A DNA stretch of 64,000 nt from Bifidobacterium colobi (GTDB taxonomy: Bacteria > Actinomycetota > Actinomycetes > Actinomycetales > Bifidobacteriaceae), in NCBI RefSeq assembly GCF_018555455.1, contig NZ_JAFEJU010000001.1, forward strand, positions 496,001-560,000, read 5' to 3'. The notes beneath the pieces are model-generated. The model was given only the letters and a program-made list of their open reading frames with translations. It was not told the origin of the DNA and did no database searches. Shown here one piece after another: positions 26,101-34,481 of the stretch. Both the position numbers and the translations under genes were made by a program. Positions within the stretch are counted from its first letter, which is position 1; every line of letters begins with the position of its first letter.

Positions 26101-27837
26101 GCTTGGGATGCCGCCGAGGCCGACTGGAGCAATGCCGGCACTGTGGTGCTGAACGGTACTGTCGAAGGCTACGAGCTGCCGACCACCGTAAGCGTGCGCC
26201 TGGCCGACGGCGAAGCCACTGCCCACGACACCACTGATTTGACTCAGGTTCTGGTGGATGGCGAGCCGGTCGAGTTCGATGATCAGCATCGCGCTGTGCT
26301 GCACCGCGCCTACACTGCCGGCGCTCCGACCATCAGTGTTGAGGCCGCCGACAATGCTGTGGCATACGTGGTGCCGCCGCTCAACTACCCGTACGGCTCT
26401 TACGTGATTCGCGTCACTTCCGAGGATGGCGAACAGCATGCCGCGTATGCGCTTGACTTGGATGTGCCGCCGGCTCCGGTTGCCGAGGTCACCTTGGTGC
26501 CGCCGACCTTCACGTTGGCCGAGGATGAAACCTCTGATCTTGCGGTGTCTGCCACCGATGAGACCGGTGCCGCCATCTCGCTGGGCGAAGGCAGTGAAGC
26601 CGCAATCACGTTTGCTTCCAGCGACGAATCCGTGGCCGGCGTGGACGGCAACGGCATCATCACCGGCCGCCTGTCCGGTACTGCGAATGTGACCGCCACC
26701 GTCACGTACGGTGGAGTGGCCAAGACCAGCACGCCGGTCATCGTCACCGTTACCGAAGGTGCCCAGCCGAAGCAGCCGACCGATGTTCAGGTTCCTGCCG
26801 TGCGCACGATGGCAGGCACGGTGCCTGCATTGCCGGCTACCGTCACCGTCAACTTCGATCACGGTGTTGCCGCACCGCTGCCGGTCGCGTGGGAAGCCGT
26901 GCCGGCTGCCGCCTACGATCACGCTGGCGAAGTGAGCGTTGCCGGCAAGGTGACGCGCTTCGATCTGGATGTGAGCGTCAAGGTGCAGGTTGTTGAAGTG
27001 CTTGAGGTGCAGTCCGTGGCACTGGACACCATTACCGGCATCGAGCCACTCGTGGGTGAAACCGCTCCCGAAGTGACCGTCCACTGGTCCGATGGCGCCA
27101 AGGAACAGCGCGCGGTGACATGGGGCAAGCCTGAGGCTGCGCTGTATAGCCACGCCGGTGAATTCACCGTACTGGGCGATGTGGAAGGCTTGGAGCAGAA
27201 GGCTGTGGCTCATGTGCGCGTAACCGATGACTACGTGCAGAACCGCGACCTGTTCTCCTACCGTAACGACGTGTATCCGCAGGTGCGCGCTTCCTACACG
27301 AACCCGGATCCGAAGGCTCAAGAGGATGCTTCGCTGCTGATGGACGGCATTGTGTCCTACACGCCGCGCGTCGGCTACAACCTGAAGAACCGTTGGTCTA
27401 CGTTCGGCGACCCGTCCAACACCGCTTGGCTGGAGTACCGCTTCGGCTATGGCGAAGAGGAGCCGTTCATGCTCAACTCCTTCACCATCTACTACTGCCT
27501 GGATGGCGAGGATGTCGCACTGCCCGAATCCGTGAAGGTGGACTACTTGGCCGCCGACGGTTCCTGGCAGCCAGTGCAGGGGTTGAAGGTATCCTCCAAC
27601 CCGGTTGAGCAGACCAACGACGCCGCCTGGGTGTACGCCACGGTTGGCGATAAGCCCGGCTCCTCGATGAGCTCGAACGGTGACGAAACCACCTACTCCT
27701 TCGATATGGTGCGCACGTCTCGTATCAAGATCACGTTCACGTCCGCTGAAGGCAAGTGCGTGGCAATCACCGAGGTTCGCGGTGATGCTCGCATTCCGGC
27801 CCCGCGCAGCGAAGCTACGCCTGAGGAAGCGAGGTGA
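23137..27837 (+). CDS. Large multidomain GH2 glycosidase (beta-galactosidase-like)
   Basis: This is a 1566-residue GH2 enzyme. The sugar-binding jelly roll, Ig-like and TIM-barrel domains fill about residues 15-620. The likely acid/base is Glu427 (MGNEVAW) and the nucleophile Glu506 (NSESGN). They are followed by DUF4982 and GH2 C-terminal domains, several Ig-like repeats (about 860-1380; the AVTW/PVTW motifs resemble bacterial Ig-like group 4), and an F5/8-type-C-like end (WSTFGDPSNTAWLEYRFG). No signal peptide or LPXTG anchor is seen, although such modules are usual in secreted enzymes. Substrate is probably a beta-galactoside taken up by the GPH permeases; beta-glucuronidase or another GH2 activity remains possible. 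The start is supported by GGAGGTC. Confidence 0.9.
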   Translation: MTTTNRPAAEEALTGRSNNFNSGWRFFRGTPNGAEHPEFNDSAWRHVNLPHDYGVEGKFSRNARATVGYLKVGEGWYRKTFTAPAELAGKYVTLDFDGAMDRAEIWLNGEKVAEHHYGYTNFAVDLTGKIKPGEVNVLTVRTNNEEPSSRWYAGAGLYRDVTLTVTDPVHVARFGTQITTPTLEDDVKNNHATVAVSTIVANSTAADAAVTLRHEILDANGTVVATDDAAVTIPANTPDTTKAAAAYDAAEAPNRFSTTLSVTDPHLWSTADPYQYTLRTTVLDADGNAVDTTDTKFGLRWITLDPKRGLFLNGVNMRALGMCMHHDLGSLGAATYRRAVVRQLEILQDAGVNAIRTSHNPCSKVWAEECSRMGFLLLEELTDMWTAPKNRNDYSNYFAQDYPEDLAAMILRDRNEPAVFMWGMGNEVAWQEHEIPIAADLTRRCHLLDPTRPNSVNDASYLSKGIDGIGNKIHEQMDVRGYSYINRDQMEQVHEKHPNDVILNSESGNCTPCRGFYVHPTILTDEWQLRGRDYPFAKGRRPWKEDTYEISDYNVTTNRGYPLDIAFDRLVNLEFNVGEFAWTGFDYIGEPAPYISNFYWNKPDMPESDGTVLAPLRSYYGMVDTAGFPKNPWWLYKALWTDPDDAPVVHLLPHWNWEQGESVAVWAYTNAASAELFLNGKSLGKREFESHQATFHLSNKYADKPFEYRYQKDGNEPKQLTLQWEVPFEPGTVEVVAYDKAGHVVARDSITTAGAPAGIKLIPDRHVIDGDGHDLSFIEADVIDDAGVIVPRANNEITFHVENGTLLGTDNGYQANTEPLQSPVHSAYSGKVLAIVASDGSGKPIRVTATAKGLKADTVNVFITDTLANDADALEARNVAVRVRAGETPVLPQTVTVLKAGNVTEDVPVTWQLATLLDSVAAAEAKSGAQSFTIDGEAAGLPVSATVTVTHPVAARPASLAAPAGAAPTLPAKALVIFDDGSAVDAPVAWDAAEADWSNAGTVVLNGTVEGYELPTTVSVRLADGEATAHDTTDLTQVLVDGEPVEFDDQHRAVLHRAYTAGAPTISVEAADNAVAYVVPPLNYPYGSYVIRVTSEDGEQHAAYALDLDVPPAPVAEVTLVPPTFTLAEDETSDLAVSATDETGAAISLGEGSEAAITFASSDESVAGVDGNGIITGRLSGTANVTATVTYGGVAKTSTPVIVTVTEGAQPKQPTDVQVPAVRTMAGTVPALPATVTVNFDHGVAAPLPVAWEAVPAAAYDHAGEVSVAGKVTRFDLDVSVKVQVVEVLEVQSVALDTITGIEPLVGETAPEVTVHWSDGAKEQRAVTWGKPEAALYSHAGEFTVLGDVEGLEQKAVAHVRVTDDYVQNRDLFSYRNDVYPQVRASYTNPDPKAQEDASLLMDGIVSYTPRVGYNLKNRWSTFGDPSNTAWLEYRFGYGEEEPFMLNSFTIYYCLDGEDVALPESVKVDYLAADGSWQPVQGLKVSSNPVEQTNDAAWVYATVGDKPGSSMSSNGDETTYSFDMVRTSRIKITFTSAEGKCVAITEVRGDARIPAPRSEATPEEAR

Positions 27838-27884
27838 TGCCGCATTAGTGTAGATTACTTCTCGATCCTAGCTTGGTAAATGTC

Positions 27885-27922
27885 AAGGCCGCCCGGCTCT
27901 CATATGAGGACCGGGCGGCCTT
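27885..27922. terminator. Bidirectional terminator
   Basis: AAGGCCGCCCGG pairs with CCGGGCGGCCTT, 12 bp, followed by T. It separates the convergent GH2 and reductase genes. Confidence 0.88.
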
Positions 27923-27947
27923 TACTGTTAGTTATCCAGCTATGTGC

Positions 27948-29840
27948 CTACGCACCCAGCAAATCAAGCATTTGCGGAATGCTCTTCTTGCCGAATTCGA
28001 CGGTCTGGCTGCCGTCGGACTTGTTGATCACGATGCAGGGCACGCTCATCGCACCGTACTGGTCCTTGAGTTCGGGGAAGTGCGAGACATCGTAGGCTTC
28101 GGCGCGCACGTTCGGATTGAGCGAGGCGATGCGCTGCGAGGCAAGCACGGTTTCCGGGCACATCGTGCAGGTCAGGGACACCAGAATCATCACATCGAGC
28201 GGACTGCTGATGGCTGCGGCACGTTCACGCAGATCATCATCAAGCGGCTGACCCGGGCCGGCAGCATTGTAGAGACCCAGCACGAACGAGTTGAACTCGT
28301 GGCCGGACGGCACGCCGTGGAAGGCGAGTCCGGTGAAGGTGAGCTTGTCATCATCAGCCGTGCAGATGCGTACGGCCGGGCGGGCGAGCGGCATTGCGGC
28401 GGCAACATCGAATTCAGCACGGCCGGAGTCATCAAGTGTGCCGTACGTGGGCAGCGCAGCATCATCGGCCGGCAACGTCACCTCCAGCGGCTCGCCTACC
28501 ACCAGGCTGGTTGGCGCGGACTCACCATCAATTGCGGTAATCAACCCATCGGCACCGACTGCCACCGAGTTCAACTTGCCGCCGGACAGGGCGACCATCG
28601 CGCCAATGAATCCCTGCAATTCCGTAGACAACGGAGTGTTATCGAGCTCCAGAACCAGCGTCACCGGGCGGGTCATGCGGCCGAACACCACACCAAGCTG
28701 CTGCTTGATGGCGGCGGAGAACAGCTCTCCCGGCTTCTTGGCGGTCTGCGCGGCGGCAGCAGCGGCAGCAGCGCTGCGCTTGGCAGGCGCGGGAGCAGGC
28801 GTCGTGCCAGCAGCGGCAGTCTTGGCAGCCGCAGTCGCTTCGGCCTGCTCATAGGCGGACGTGGTCGGTCGCGGCGGCACGAGACCCGTTTTCTCGCTCA
28901 GCTGCTTGGCGTAACGCTCCAGTTCCACAGCTGCAATGGCGCCATCGGCAGTAGCGGTGACCACCTGGCGCAGGTTCTTGACGCGCAGATCGCCGGCCGC
29001 ATACACGCCGGGCACCGAAGTCTCCAGATAGCCGTGGGTGACCACGTAGCCGTGATCATCGAGTTCCACCACGCCACGCACCAAGTCGGTGGCGGGCACG
29101 TAGCCGGCGAATACGAAGACGCCGAACGTACCGTTATCGGCCGGCTTCCAGGTTTCGGTCTCACCGGTCTCACGGTTCAGAATCGTGGCTTCGCGCAGCC
29201 CGCCCTGACCTGCGGTGACACCCTTGAGCTCGACGTTGTACCGCACGTCGATCTTCGGATTGTTCTTGGCTTCGGCGGCCACGGAAGCATCGCAAGTGAA
29301 GTCGGGTTCGCGCACAAGCACGGTGACCTTGGACGCATATTTGGTGAGGAATACGGATTCCTCGGCGGCCGCGAAACCGCCGCCCACCACGAGCACTTCC
29401 TTGCCGGTGAAGAACTCACCATCACAAGTGGCGCAGTAGGCCACACCGCGGCCGGCGTATTCGCGCTCGCCCTCGAAACCGAGCTTGCGCGGGGAGGCGC
29501 CGGTGGCGATCAGAATGCCGAAGGTCTTAAGGTCGCCGCGCGAAGTGTGCACGGTTTTGATGTCTCCTTCGACATCAAGCCCGATGGCTTCGGCGGAGAG
29601 GAACTCAGCGCCGAAATCCTTGGCTTGCTGGCGCATGGTTTGGGTCAGTGCGCGGCCAGTAGTGCGGCCGACGCCCGGATAGTTCACCACTTCATTGGTG
29701 ATGGTGATCTGCCCGCCGAAATCATCCTTCTCGAGAATCAGCACACGGTAGCGAGCGCGGGCGAGGTACAGGCCCGCGGTAAGCCCCGCAGGTCCCCCAC
29801 CAATGACCACGACGTCATAAAGATTGTTGGTTTGAGTCAT
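27948..29840 (-). CDS. Thioredoxin reductase-like protein fused to glutaredoxin-like domain
   Basis: The protein is 630 residues. The N-terminal flavoprotein part (1-310) carries the FAD motif GGGPAG, the redox pair C136-ATC139 and an NADPH-type GGGFAAAEE. An Ala/Pro-rich linker (about 320-370) leads to a C-terminal tandem thioredoxin fold with the pair C558-TMC561, similar in design to the N-terminal module of AhpF but placed at the other end. It probably reduces AhpC, whose gene is 150 bp upstream on the same strand. The start follows AAGGAG. It may be annotated trxB elsewhere. Confidence 0.9.
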   Translation of the reverse strand: MTQTNNLYDVVVIGGGPAGLTAGLYLARARYRVLILEKDDFGGQITITNEVVNYPGVGRTTGRALTQTMRQQAKDFGAEFLSAEAIGLDVEGDIKTVHTSRGDLKTFGILIATGASPRKLGFEGEREYAGRGVAYCATCDGEFFTGKEVLVVGGGFAAAEESVFLTKYASKVTVLVREPDFTCDASVAAEAKNNPKIDVRYNVELKGVTAGQGGLREATILNRETGETETWKPADNGTFGVFVFAGYVPATDLVRGVVELDDHGYVVTHGYLETSVPGVYAAGDLRVKNLRQVVTATADGAIAAVELERYAKQLSEKTGLVPPRPTTSAYEQAEATAAAKTAAAGTTPAPAPAKRSAAAAAAAAQTAKKPGELFSAAIKQQLGVVFGRMTRPVTLVLELDNTPLSTELQGFIGAMVALSGGKLNSVAVGADGLITAIDGESAPTSLVVGEPLEVTLPADDAALPTYGTLDDSGRAEFDVAAAMPLARPAVRICTADDDKLTFTGLAFHGVPSGHEFNSFVLGLYNAAGPGQPLDDDLRERAAAISSPLDVMILVSLTCTMCPETVLASQRIASLNPNVRAEAYDVSHFPELKDQYGAMSVPCIVINKSDGSQTVEFGKKSIPQMLDLLGA

Positions 29841-29867
29841 GCAAAAACTCCTTAGCGCGTATACAGT

Positions 29868-29957
29868 GGCTCCCTCTGACGAGGGAGCTGTCGAACGAAG
29901 TGAGACTGAGGAAGAGAAACAGTCAACCGCGCTGACAACTCCTTCATCAGAGGGAGT
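29868..29957. repeat. CTCCCTC/GAGGGAG intergenic repeat
   Basis: A hairpin, GGCTCCCTCTGACGAGGGAG, is followed by CTGTCGAACGAAGTGAGACT and a second short hairpin (ACTCC...GGAGT). It lies between ahpC and the reductase. A degenerate copy lies at 56729-56784, and related hairpins lie at 21107, 36982 and 61430. Confidence 0.65.
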
Positions 29958-29990
29958 CAATAATCTGCTTACTGAGCTATTCAGCGCCGA

Positions 29991-30554
29991 TCACAGCTGG
30001 CCGACGAGGTCGAGGCTAGGCTCGATGGTCTCCTCGCCCGGGGTCCAGTTGGCCGGGCAGACCTGATCGCCGTGCTCGTACACGAACTGGGAAGCCTGCA
30101 CGCGGCGCAGCAGCTCGTCGGCGTTACGGCCAACGTTGGAGCTGGTGACCTCGTAGGCCACGACCTTGCCCTCAGGGTTGATGATGAAGTCACCGCGCTC
30201 GGCCATGCCGTCGGCCTCGTTGTAAGTGTCGAGGTCGCGAGCCAGCAGGGCAGTCGGATCGGCCAGCATCGGGTACTGGATCTTGGCGATCTTCTCGCTG
30301 GCGTCATGCCAAGCCTTGTGCACGAAGTGGGTGTCGCAGGAGACGGAGTAGATCTCGCAGCCGATCTTCTTGAACTCCTCGTACTTGTTGGCGAGGTCCT
30401 CAAGCTCGGTCGGGCACACGAAGGTGAAGTCAGCCGGGTAGAAGAAGAACACGGACCAGTGGCCGAGCACATCTTCCTTGGTCACCTCATGGAATTCGTT
30501 GTTCTGGAAAGCCTGCACTTTGAAATCAGTCAGTTCATGCTGCAGCAGAGTCAT
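29991..30554 (-). CDS. ahpC: Alkyl hydroperoxide reductase, peroxiredoxin subunit
   Basis: This 187-residue typical 2-Cys peroxiredoxin has the peroxidatic Cys47 in DFTFVCPTELEDL and the resolving Cys166 in DQVCPANW. It detoxifies hydrogen peroxide and organic hydroperoxides, which matters in a catalase-negative anaerobe. The start is the second of two adjacent ATGs, six bases past AGGA. The downstream reductase fusion is the likely electron donor. Confidence 0.96.
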   Translation of the reverse strand: MTLLQHELTDFKVQAFQNNEFHEVTKEDVLGHWSVFFFYPADFTFVCPTELEDLANKYEEFKKIGCEIYSVSCDTHFVHKAWHDASEKIAKIQYPMLADPTALLARDLDTYNEADGMAERGDFIINPEGKVVAYEVTSSNVGRNADELLRRVQASQFVYEHGDQVCPANWTPGEETIEPSLDLVGQL

Positions 30555-30714
30555 CATCGGTCCTTTCAGGAATCCTGTTGCATTACCGTTTTCTATCGTA
30601 ATGTGATTGGCCACAGCTCGTGCCGATTCAGCGTATGAGCATAATCACAGCCGCATCGGTACTACCTCCCCAGCTACTATGAGGAACTAGCAACAAGCCG
30701 ATTATGGAGGTTTC

Positions 30715-31500
30715 ATGACACAGTCGGACTTTGAAGAGAACTTCGAACAGAACGAACAAAACGTTGAGGCAACGCAGCAGACGCCGGAGCCGGCCGCAGA
30801 ATTCGCCTCTCCCCTGCCCAGCGAGCTGCACGAATCCACCGCCAACGCCACATGGAGCCGCATGCTCCAAGGTAACAAGCGTTTCGCCGAGGGCAAGGCC
30901 GAGCACCCGTGGCAGGATAAGGAAACCCGCCACATGCTCACCGACGGGCAGAAGCCGGATGCCGCCGTGCTCTCCTGCTCCGACTCGCGAGTGCCACCGG
31001 AAATCATCTTCGACCAGGGCCTGGGTGACCTGTTCACCGTGCGCACCGCCGGCCAGATGATTGATGATGCAGTGATCGCCTCACTGGAATACGCGGTCAA
31101 GAAGCTGCATGTGAGCCTGTTGTGCGTACTGGGGCACGGGCGCTGCGGTGCACTGGAGGTTGCCGAACGCGAGTTCAACGAACTCGTGCGCACGGTGACC
31201 GCCGAAGCCGAAGAATCCAAGGATTCCATCGAAGCGGAAAACCTGCTGGATGATTTGGATGAGCGTATCGCCCAATCGGATTCGATTGTGTTGCGTCAAG
31301 CCGGTATTTCCGTATGGCAGGCGCGCGAGTCCGAGCTGGATTGTCTGGACGACATCGAGCGCGTGCATGTGGCGCACACCATCGAAACACTGGTCGACCG
31401 CTCCGAAGTCATCCAGCAGGCACTGGCATCCGAGCAGCTCATGATCGTGGGCGCCCGCTACCAGCTCGACACCGGTCGCGTCGAGGTGCTGAGTTTCTGA
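30715..31500 (+). CDS. Beta-class carbonic anhydrase
   Basis: The protein is 261 residues. Zinc ligands are Cys88 (CSDSR, with the Asp90-Arg92 dyad), His141 and Cys144 (GHGRCGAL). It hydrates CO2 to bicarbonate, which could feed PEP carboxylase (ppc) and other carboxylases encoded in the genome. An acidic 40-residue N-terminal extension precedes the fold. Strong ribosome site TGGAGG. It is divergent from ahpC. Confidence 0.95.
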   Translation: MTQSDFEENFEQNEQNVEATQQTPEPAAEFASPLPSELHESTANATWSRMLQGNKRFAEGKAEHPWQDKETRHMLTDGQKPDAAVLSCSDSRVPPEIIFDQGLGDLFTVRTAGQMIDDAVIASLEYAVKKLHVSLLCVLGHGRCGALEVAEREFNELVRTVTAEAEESKDSIEAENLLDDLDERIAQSDSIVLRQAGISVWQARESELDCLDDIERVHVAHTIETLVDRSEVIQQALASEQLMIVGARYQLDTGRVEVLSF

Positions 31501-31625
31501 GCTTCTGTATTTCTAACTGCCTGTTTGCCTTGTAATCGTTGATTTGTGGCCTTTTTACACGTCGGCAATGCGAGGGATGATAAAGGTTATCGAGAGAGAA
31601 GATTGCCTGAAGAAGGCGGGAACCA

Positions 31626-34406
31626 ATGCCACCGACCCTTATCATCGATTACAAGTCAGCCCAGTACGCTGTCAATCCGGAACACGTCACGGTTATCGGG
31701 CGTTCGCCTGACTGTGATGTGGTGATTCCCGACGCGCATGTGTCGCGCCACCATGCCCGCGTCAGCTGGACTCCGGATGGTTGGCTGCTCCAGGATTTAG
31801 GCAGCGCCAATGGACTGACCGTCAAAGGTCAGCGCCTCACCCTCGTACCATTGACAGCCCCCGAAACCGCTGTGACCTTGGCGAACGGTGTGGTGATTCG
31901 ATGCAGGGTGAATGTTCCCGCTGCCGCAGTGCCACCAGCGCCGTCAATATCAACGGCGCACACTGCGCAAACGGCGCACACTGCGCACACGGCACAAACC
32001 GGGCATACAACATACACGTCACCAACAGCACCGACCATCACATCGACGGTACAACCAACAACAACATCGATTGCGGCACCGGTTCTGCCGCAGCCGCAGC
32101 CGCAATCGCAGCCGCAGCCGCAACAATCCGCGTTGCCGATACCGCCGGCGCCACGACTGCCGCAACCATCAGCGCCACAACCATCAACATCGCAACCGCG
32201 CGTGCCGCAAGCCGCCGCGCCGGCACCTAAGATTCCCACGCCCCACCCGGCGGCCGAAAAGCACACCCATCGTGCACAGCCGCCAAAGCCGCGCGCACTC
32301 AATACTCCCATCGCGACTCAGCCCAATGCCCAAGCGCAACCACCGACCCCAGCTGCGCCGCTGCCCAATGATCAGAACCTCTCGGGCACAGTGCTGGCGG
32401 GCAGCATCCCGCTGGAGGAACTGGATTCCCAGCTCACCTCCCGCCGCATCACCGGTTACTTTGACCCCACCAAAGAACAGTCGGGCACGCTCGGACGTTC
32501 ACCATCCTGCCTGATTTGCGTCAACGATGTACTCGTCTCCCGCACGCATTGCTCGCTAGCCGCCACACCGAACGGCATCCTGCTCACCGATCTTGACTCA
32601 GCCAACGGCACTTATGTCAACGGTCGCCGCGTGGCCAAAATCTGGCTTGAGGAAGGCGATCGCGTTACCGTCGGCAACACCGACCTTATTGTGCACGACG
32701 GCATCCTGTGTGACCGCTCACCGTTCAGCGGCGAAGATGCGGTGATCGCCGAGAACATCGGGCTCACGGTCGGCAAAGGCACGCGCCTGCTCAACGGCAT
32801 CAACGCCGTATTCACCAAGGGCTCGCTGACCGCGGTAATCGGCCCGTCTGGCGCGGGTAAAACCACGTTCACCTCCATTGTGGCAGGCCTCAGCTCCCCC
32901 ACCGAAGGACGTGTGCTGTTCGACGGCTACGACGTGCAGCAGAACATCGAACTGTTGCGCAGCCGTATCGGATTCGTGCCTCAGGATGATGTGGTGCATC
33001 GCAAGCTCACCGTGGATGATGCTCTCGAATATGCCGCCAAACTGCGCTTGCCGGGCTCCACCAAGACCGAACGCGCTGAAATCATCAACCGTGTACTGAA
33101 CGAATTGGAGCTCCAGGAACGCCGTAAGAATCGTGTCGACCAACTCTCCGGAGGCCAACGCAAGCGCGTCTCCACCGCCATCGAATTGCTGAACAGCCCG
33201 GAACTGCTGATTCTTGACGAACCGACCTCCGGCCTTGACCCGGCACTGGATCTCACCGTGATGACCATGCTGCGCCAATTGGCGGATGCCGGTCGTGTGG
33301 TGATTGTGGTCACGCATTCGCTGGCCTACATCAACAAACTATGCGACAACGTGCTCATGCTGGCTCCCGGCGGCAAACCGGCCTTCTTCGGCAGCGTCAC
33401 GGAAATGCAGCAGGCGTTCAACGGCCAGGAGTGGGCGGACATCTTCAAGACGGTCACCGAGCATCCCGATCATGTGTATTCCATCGCTGATTCGAAGCAG
33501 CGCACCGTGGAATACACGCAAACCATACAGCCGCGCACCAATCATGAAAAACCTGCCAAACCATTCCGCGTCAAACAAACCATCACCTTGGTGGCTCGTC
33601 AGCTGCATCTCATCGCCGCTGACCCAGGACTGCTGATTTTCCTAGTACTACTGCCGCTGTTCCTCGGCTTGCTCTCGCTGGTGGTGCCCGGCTCGCACGG
33701 CTTGGGCGAACCGGATTTCAAGGATTCCGCCACAGAGCCCAGCCAGCTACTGTCGCTGATCATCCTGGGCGCCTGCTTCATGGGTTCGGCGTTGTCGGTA
33801 AGGGATATCGTCTCCGAGAAAACCATTTATGACCGCGAACGCGCCGTGGGCCTCTCCCCCACGTCGTACACATTCTCGAAACTCATTGTGATGGGTTTGC
33901 AGACGCTGCTGCAGGCAGCATTGCTGATTACTGCGGTCAGCATCGGCAAACCACACCCGGATGAAGGCATGATCACCGATTCCGGCATCCCGGAACTGGT
34001 GCTGGTGGTGTGGCTCACCGCATGGGCTTCGGCCATGCTCGGCGAAGTGGGTTCCGCGCTGGTCAAGTCCAGCGAGCAGACCATGCCGTTGCTGGTGGTG
34101 CTGGTGATGGCGCAGCTGGTGTTCTCCGGCGGCATGATTCCGGTAACTGACCGCGATGGTCTCGAACAAATCAGCATGATTTTCCCCGGCCGCTGGGGCT
34201 TCTCGGCCGCAGCCTCGGACATCAACCTCAATGATCTGCTGTATGGCCCCACCAAGGTGCCGACGTTCAAGAAGGATGATTTGTGGGAGCACACCACCGA
34301 TCAGTTCTGGTTCGACATCATTATTCTGCTGGTGATGGTGGTGCTGTTCACTGTGGTGCTGCGCATCTGCGTGAGCAACGCGGCAGCCAAGCTGAAGAGG
34401 CGGTAG
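31626..34406 (+). CDS. FHA-FHA-ABC transporter fusion (Rv1747-like)
   Basis: The protein is 926 residues. FHA domain 1 spans about 18-80 (GRSPDCDVVIPDAHVSRHHA, SANG). A long Pro/Gln/Thr/Ala-rich linker (about 100-260) follows, then FHA domain 2 (about 275-345; GRSPSC, VSRTHC, SANGTYVNG). The ATPase has Walker A GPSGAGKT (about 406-413), signature LSGGQRKRV (about 507) and Walker B LLILDEPTSGLDP (about 527). An ABC2-type membrane domain with six helices fills 665-925. It resembles mycobacterial Rv1747, whose FHA domains bind PknF-phosphorylated threonines. Threonine-rich linker segments (HTAQTAHT) could be kinase targets. Substrate is unknown. Confidence 0.92.
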   Translation: MPPTLIIDYKSAQYAVNPEHVTVIGRSPDCDVVIPDAHVSRHHARVSWTPDGWLLQDLGSANGLTVKGQRLTLVPLTAPETAVTLANGVVIRCRVNVPAAAVPPAPSISTAHTAQTAHTAHTAQTGHTTYTSPTAPTITSTVQPTTTSIAAPVLPQPQPQSQPQPQQSALPIPPAPRLPQPSAPQPSTSQPRVPQAAAPAPKIPTPHPAAEKHTHRAQPPKPRALNTPIATQPNAQAQPPTPAAPLPNDQNLSGTVLAGSIPLEELDSQLTSRRITGYFDPTKEQSGTLGRSPSCLICVNDVLVSRTHCSLAATPNGILLTDLDSANGTYVNGRRVAKIWLEEGDRVTVGNTDLIVHDGILCDRSPFSGEDAVIAENIGLTVGKGTRLLNGINAVFTKGSLTAVIGPSGAGKTTFTSIVAGLSSPTEGRVLFDGYDVQQNIELLRSRIGFVPQDDVVHRKLTVDDALEYAAKLRLPGSTKTERAEIINRVLNELELQERRKNRVDQLSGGQRKRVSTAIELLNSPELLILDEPTSGLDPALDLTVMTMLRQLADAGRVVIVVTHSLAYINKLCDNVLMLAPGGKPAFFGSVTEMQQAFNGQEWADIFKTVTEHPDHVYSIADSKQRTVEYTQTIQPRTNHEKPAKPFRVKQTITLVARQLHLIAADPGLLIFLVLLPLFLGLLSLVVPGSHGLGEPDFKDSATEPSQLLSLIILGACFMGSALSVRDIVSEKTIYDRERAVGLSPTSYTFSKLIVMGLQTLLQAALLITAVSIGKPHPDEGMITDSGIPELVLVVWLTAWASAMLGEVGSALVKSSEQTMPLLVVLVMAQLVFSGGMIPVTDRDGLEQISMIFPGRWGFSAAASDINLNDLLYGPTKVPTFKKDDLWEHTTDQFWFDIIILLVMVVLFTVVLRICVSNAAAKLKRR

Positions 34407-34481
34407 TGCAGTCGGCTTCGCGCTGCAGCCTTGCTGCTTGCCTACCTGCAATTGACTCCCCGCTCCCCTAAAGTTGGAGTC

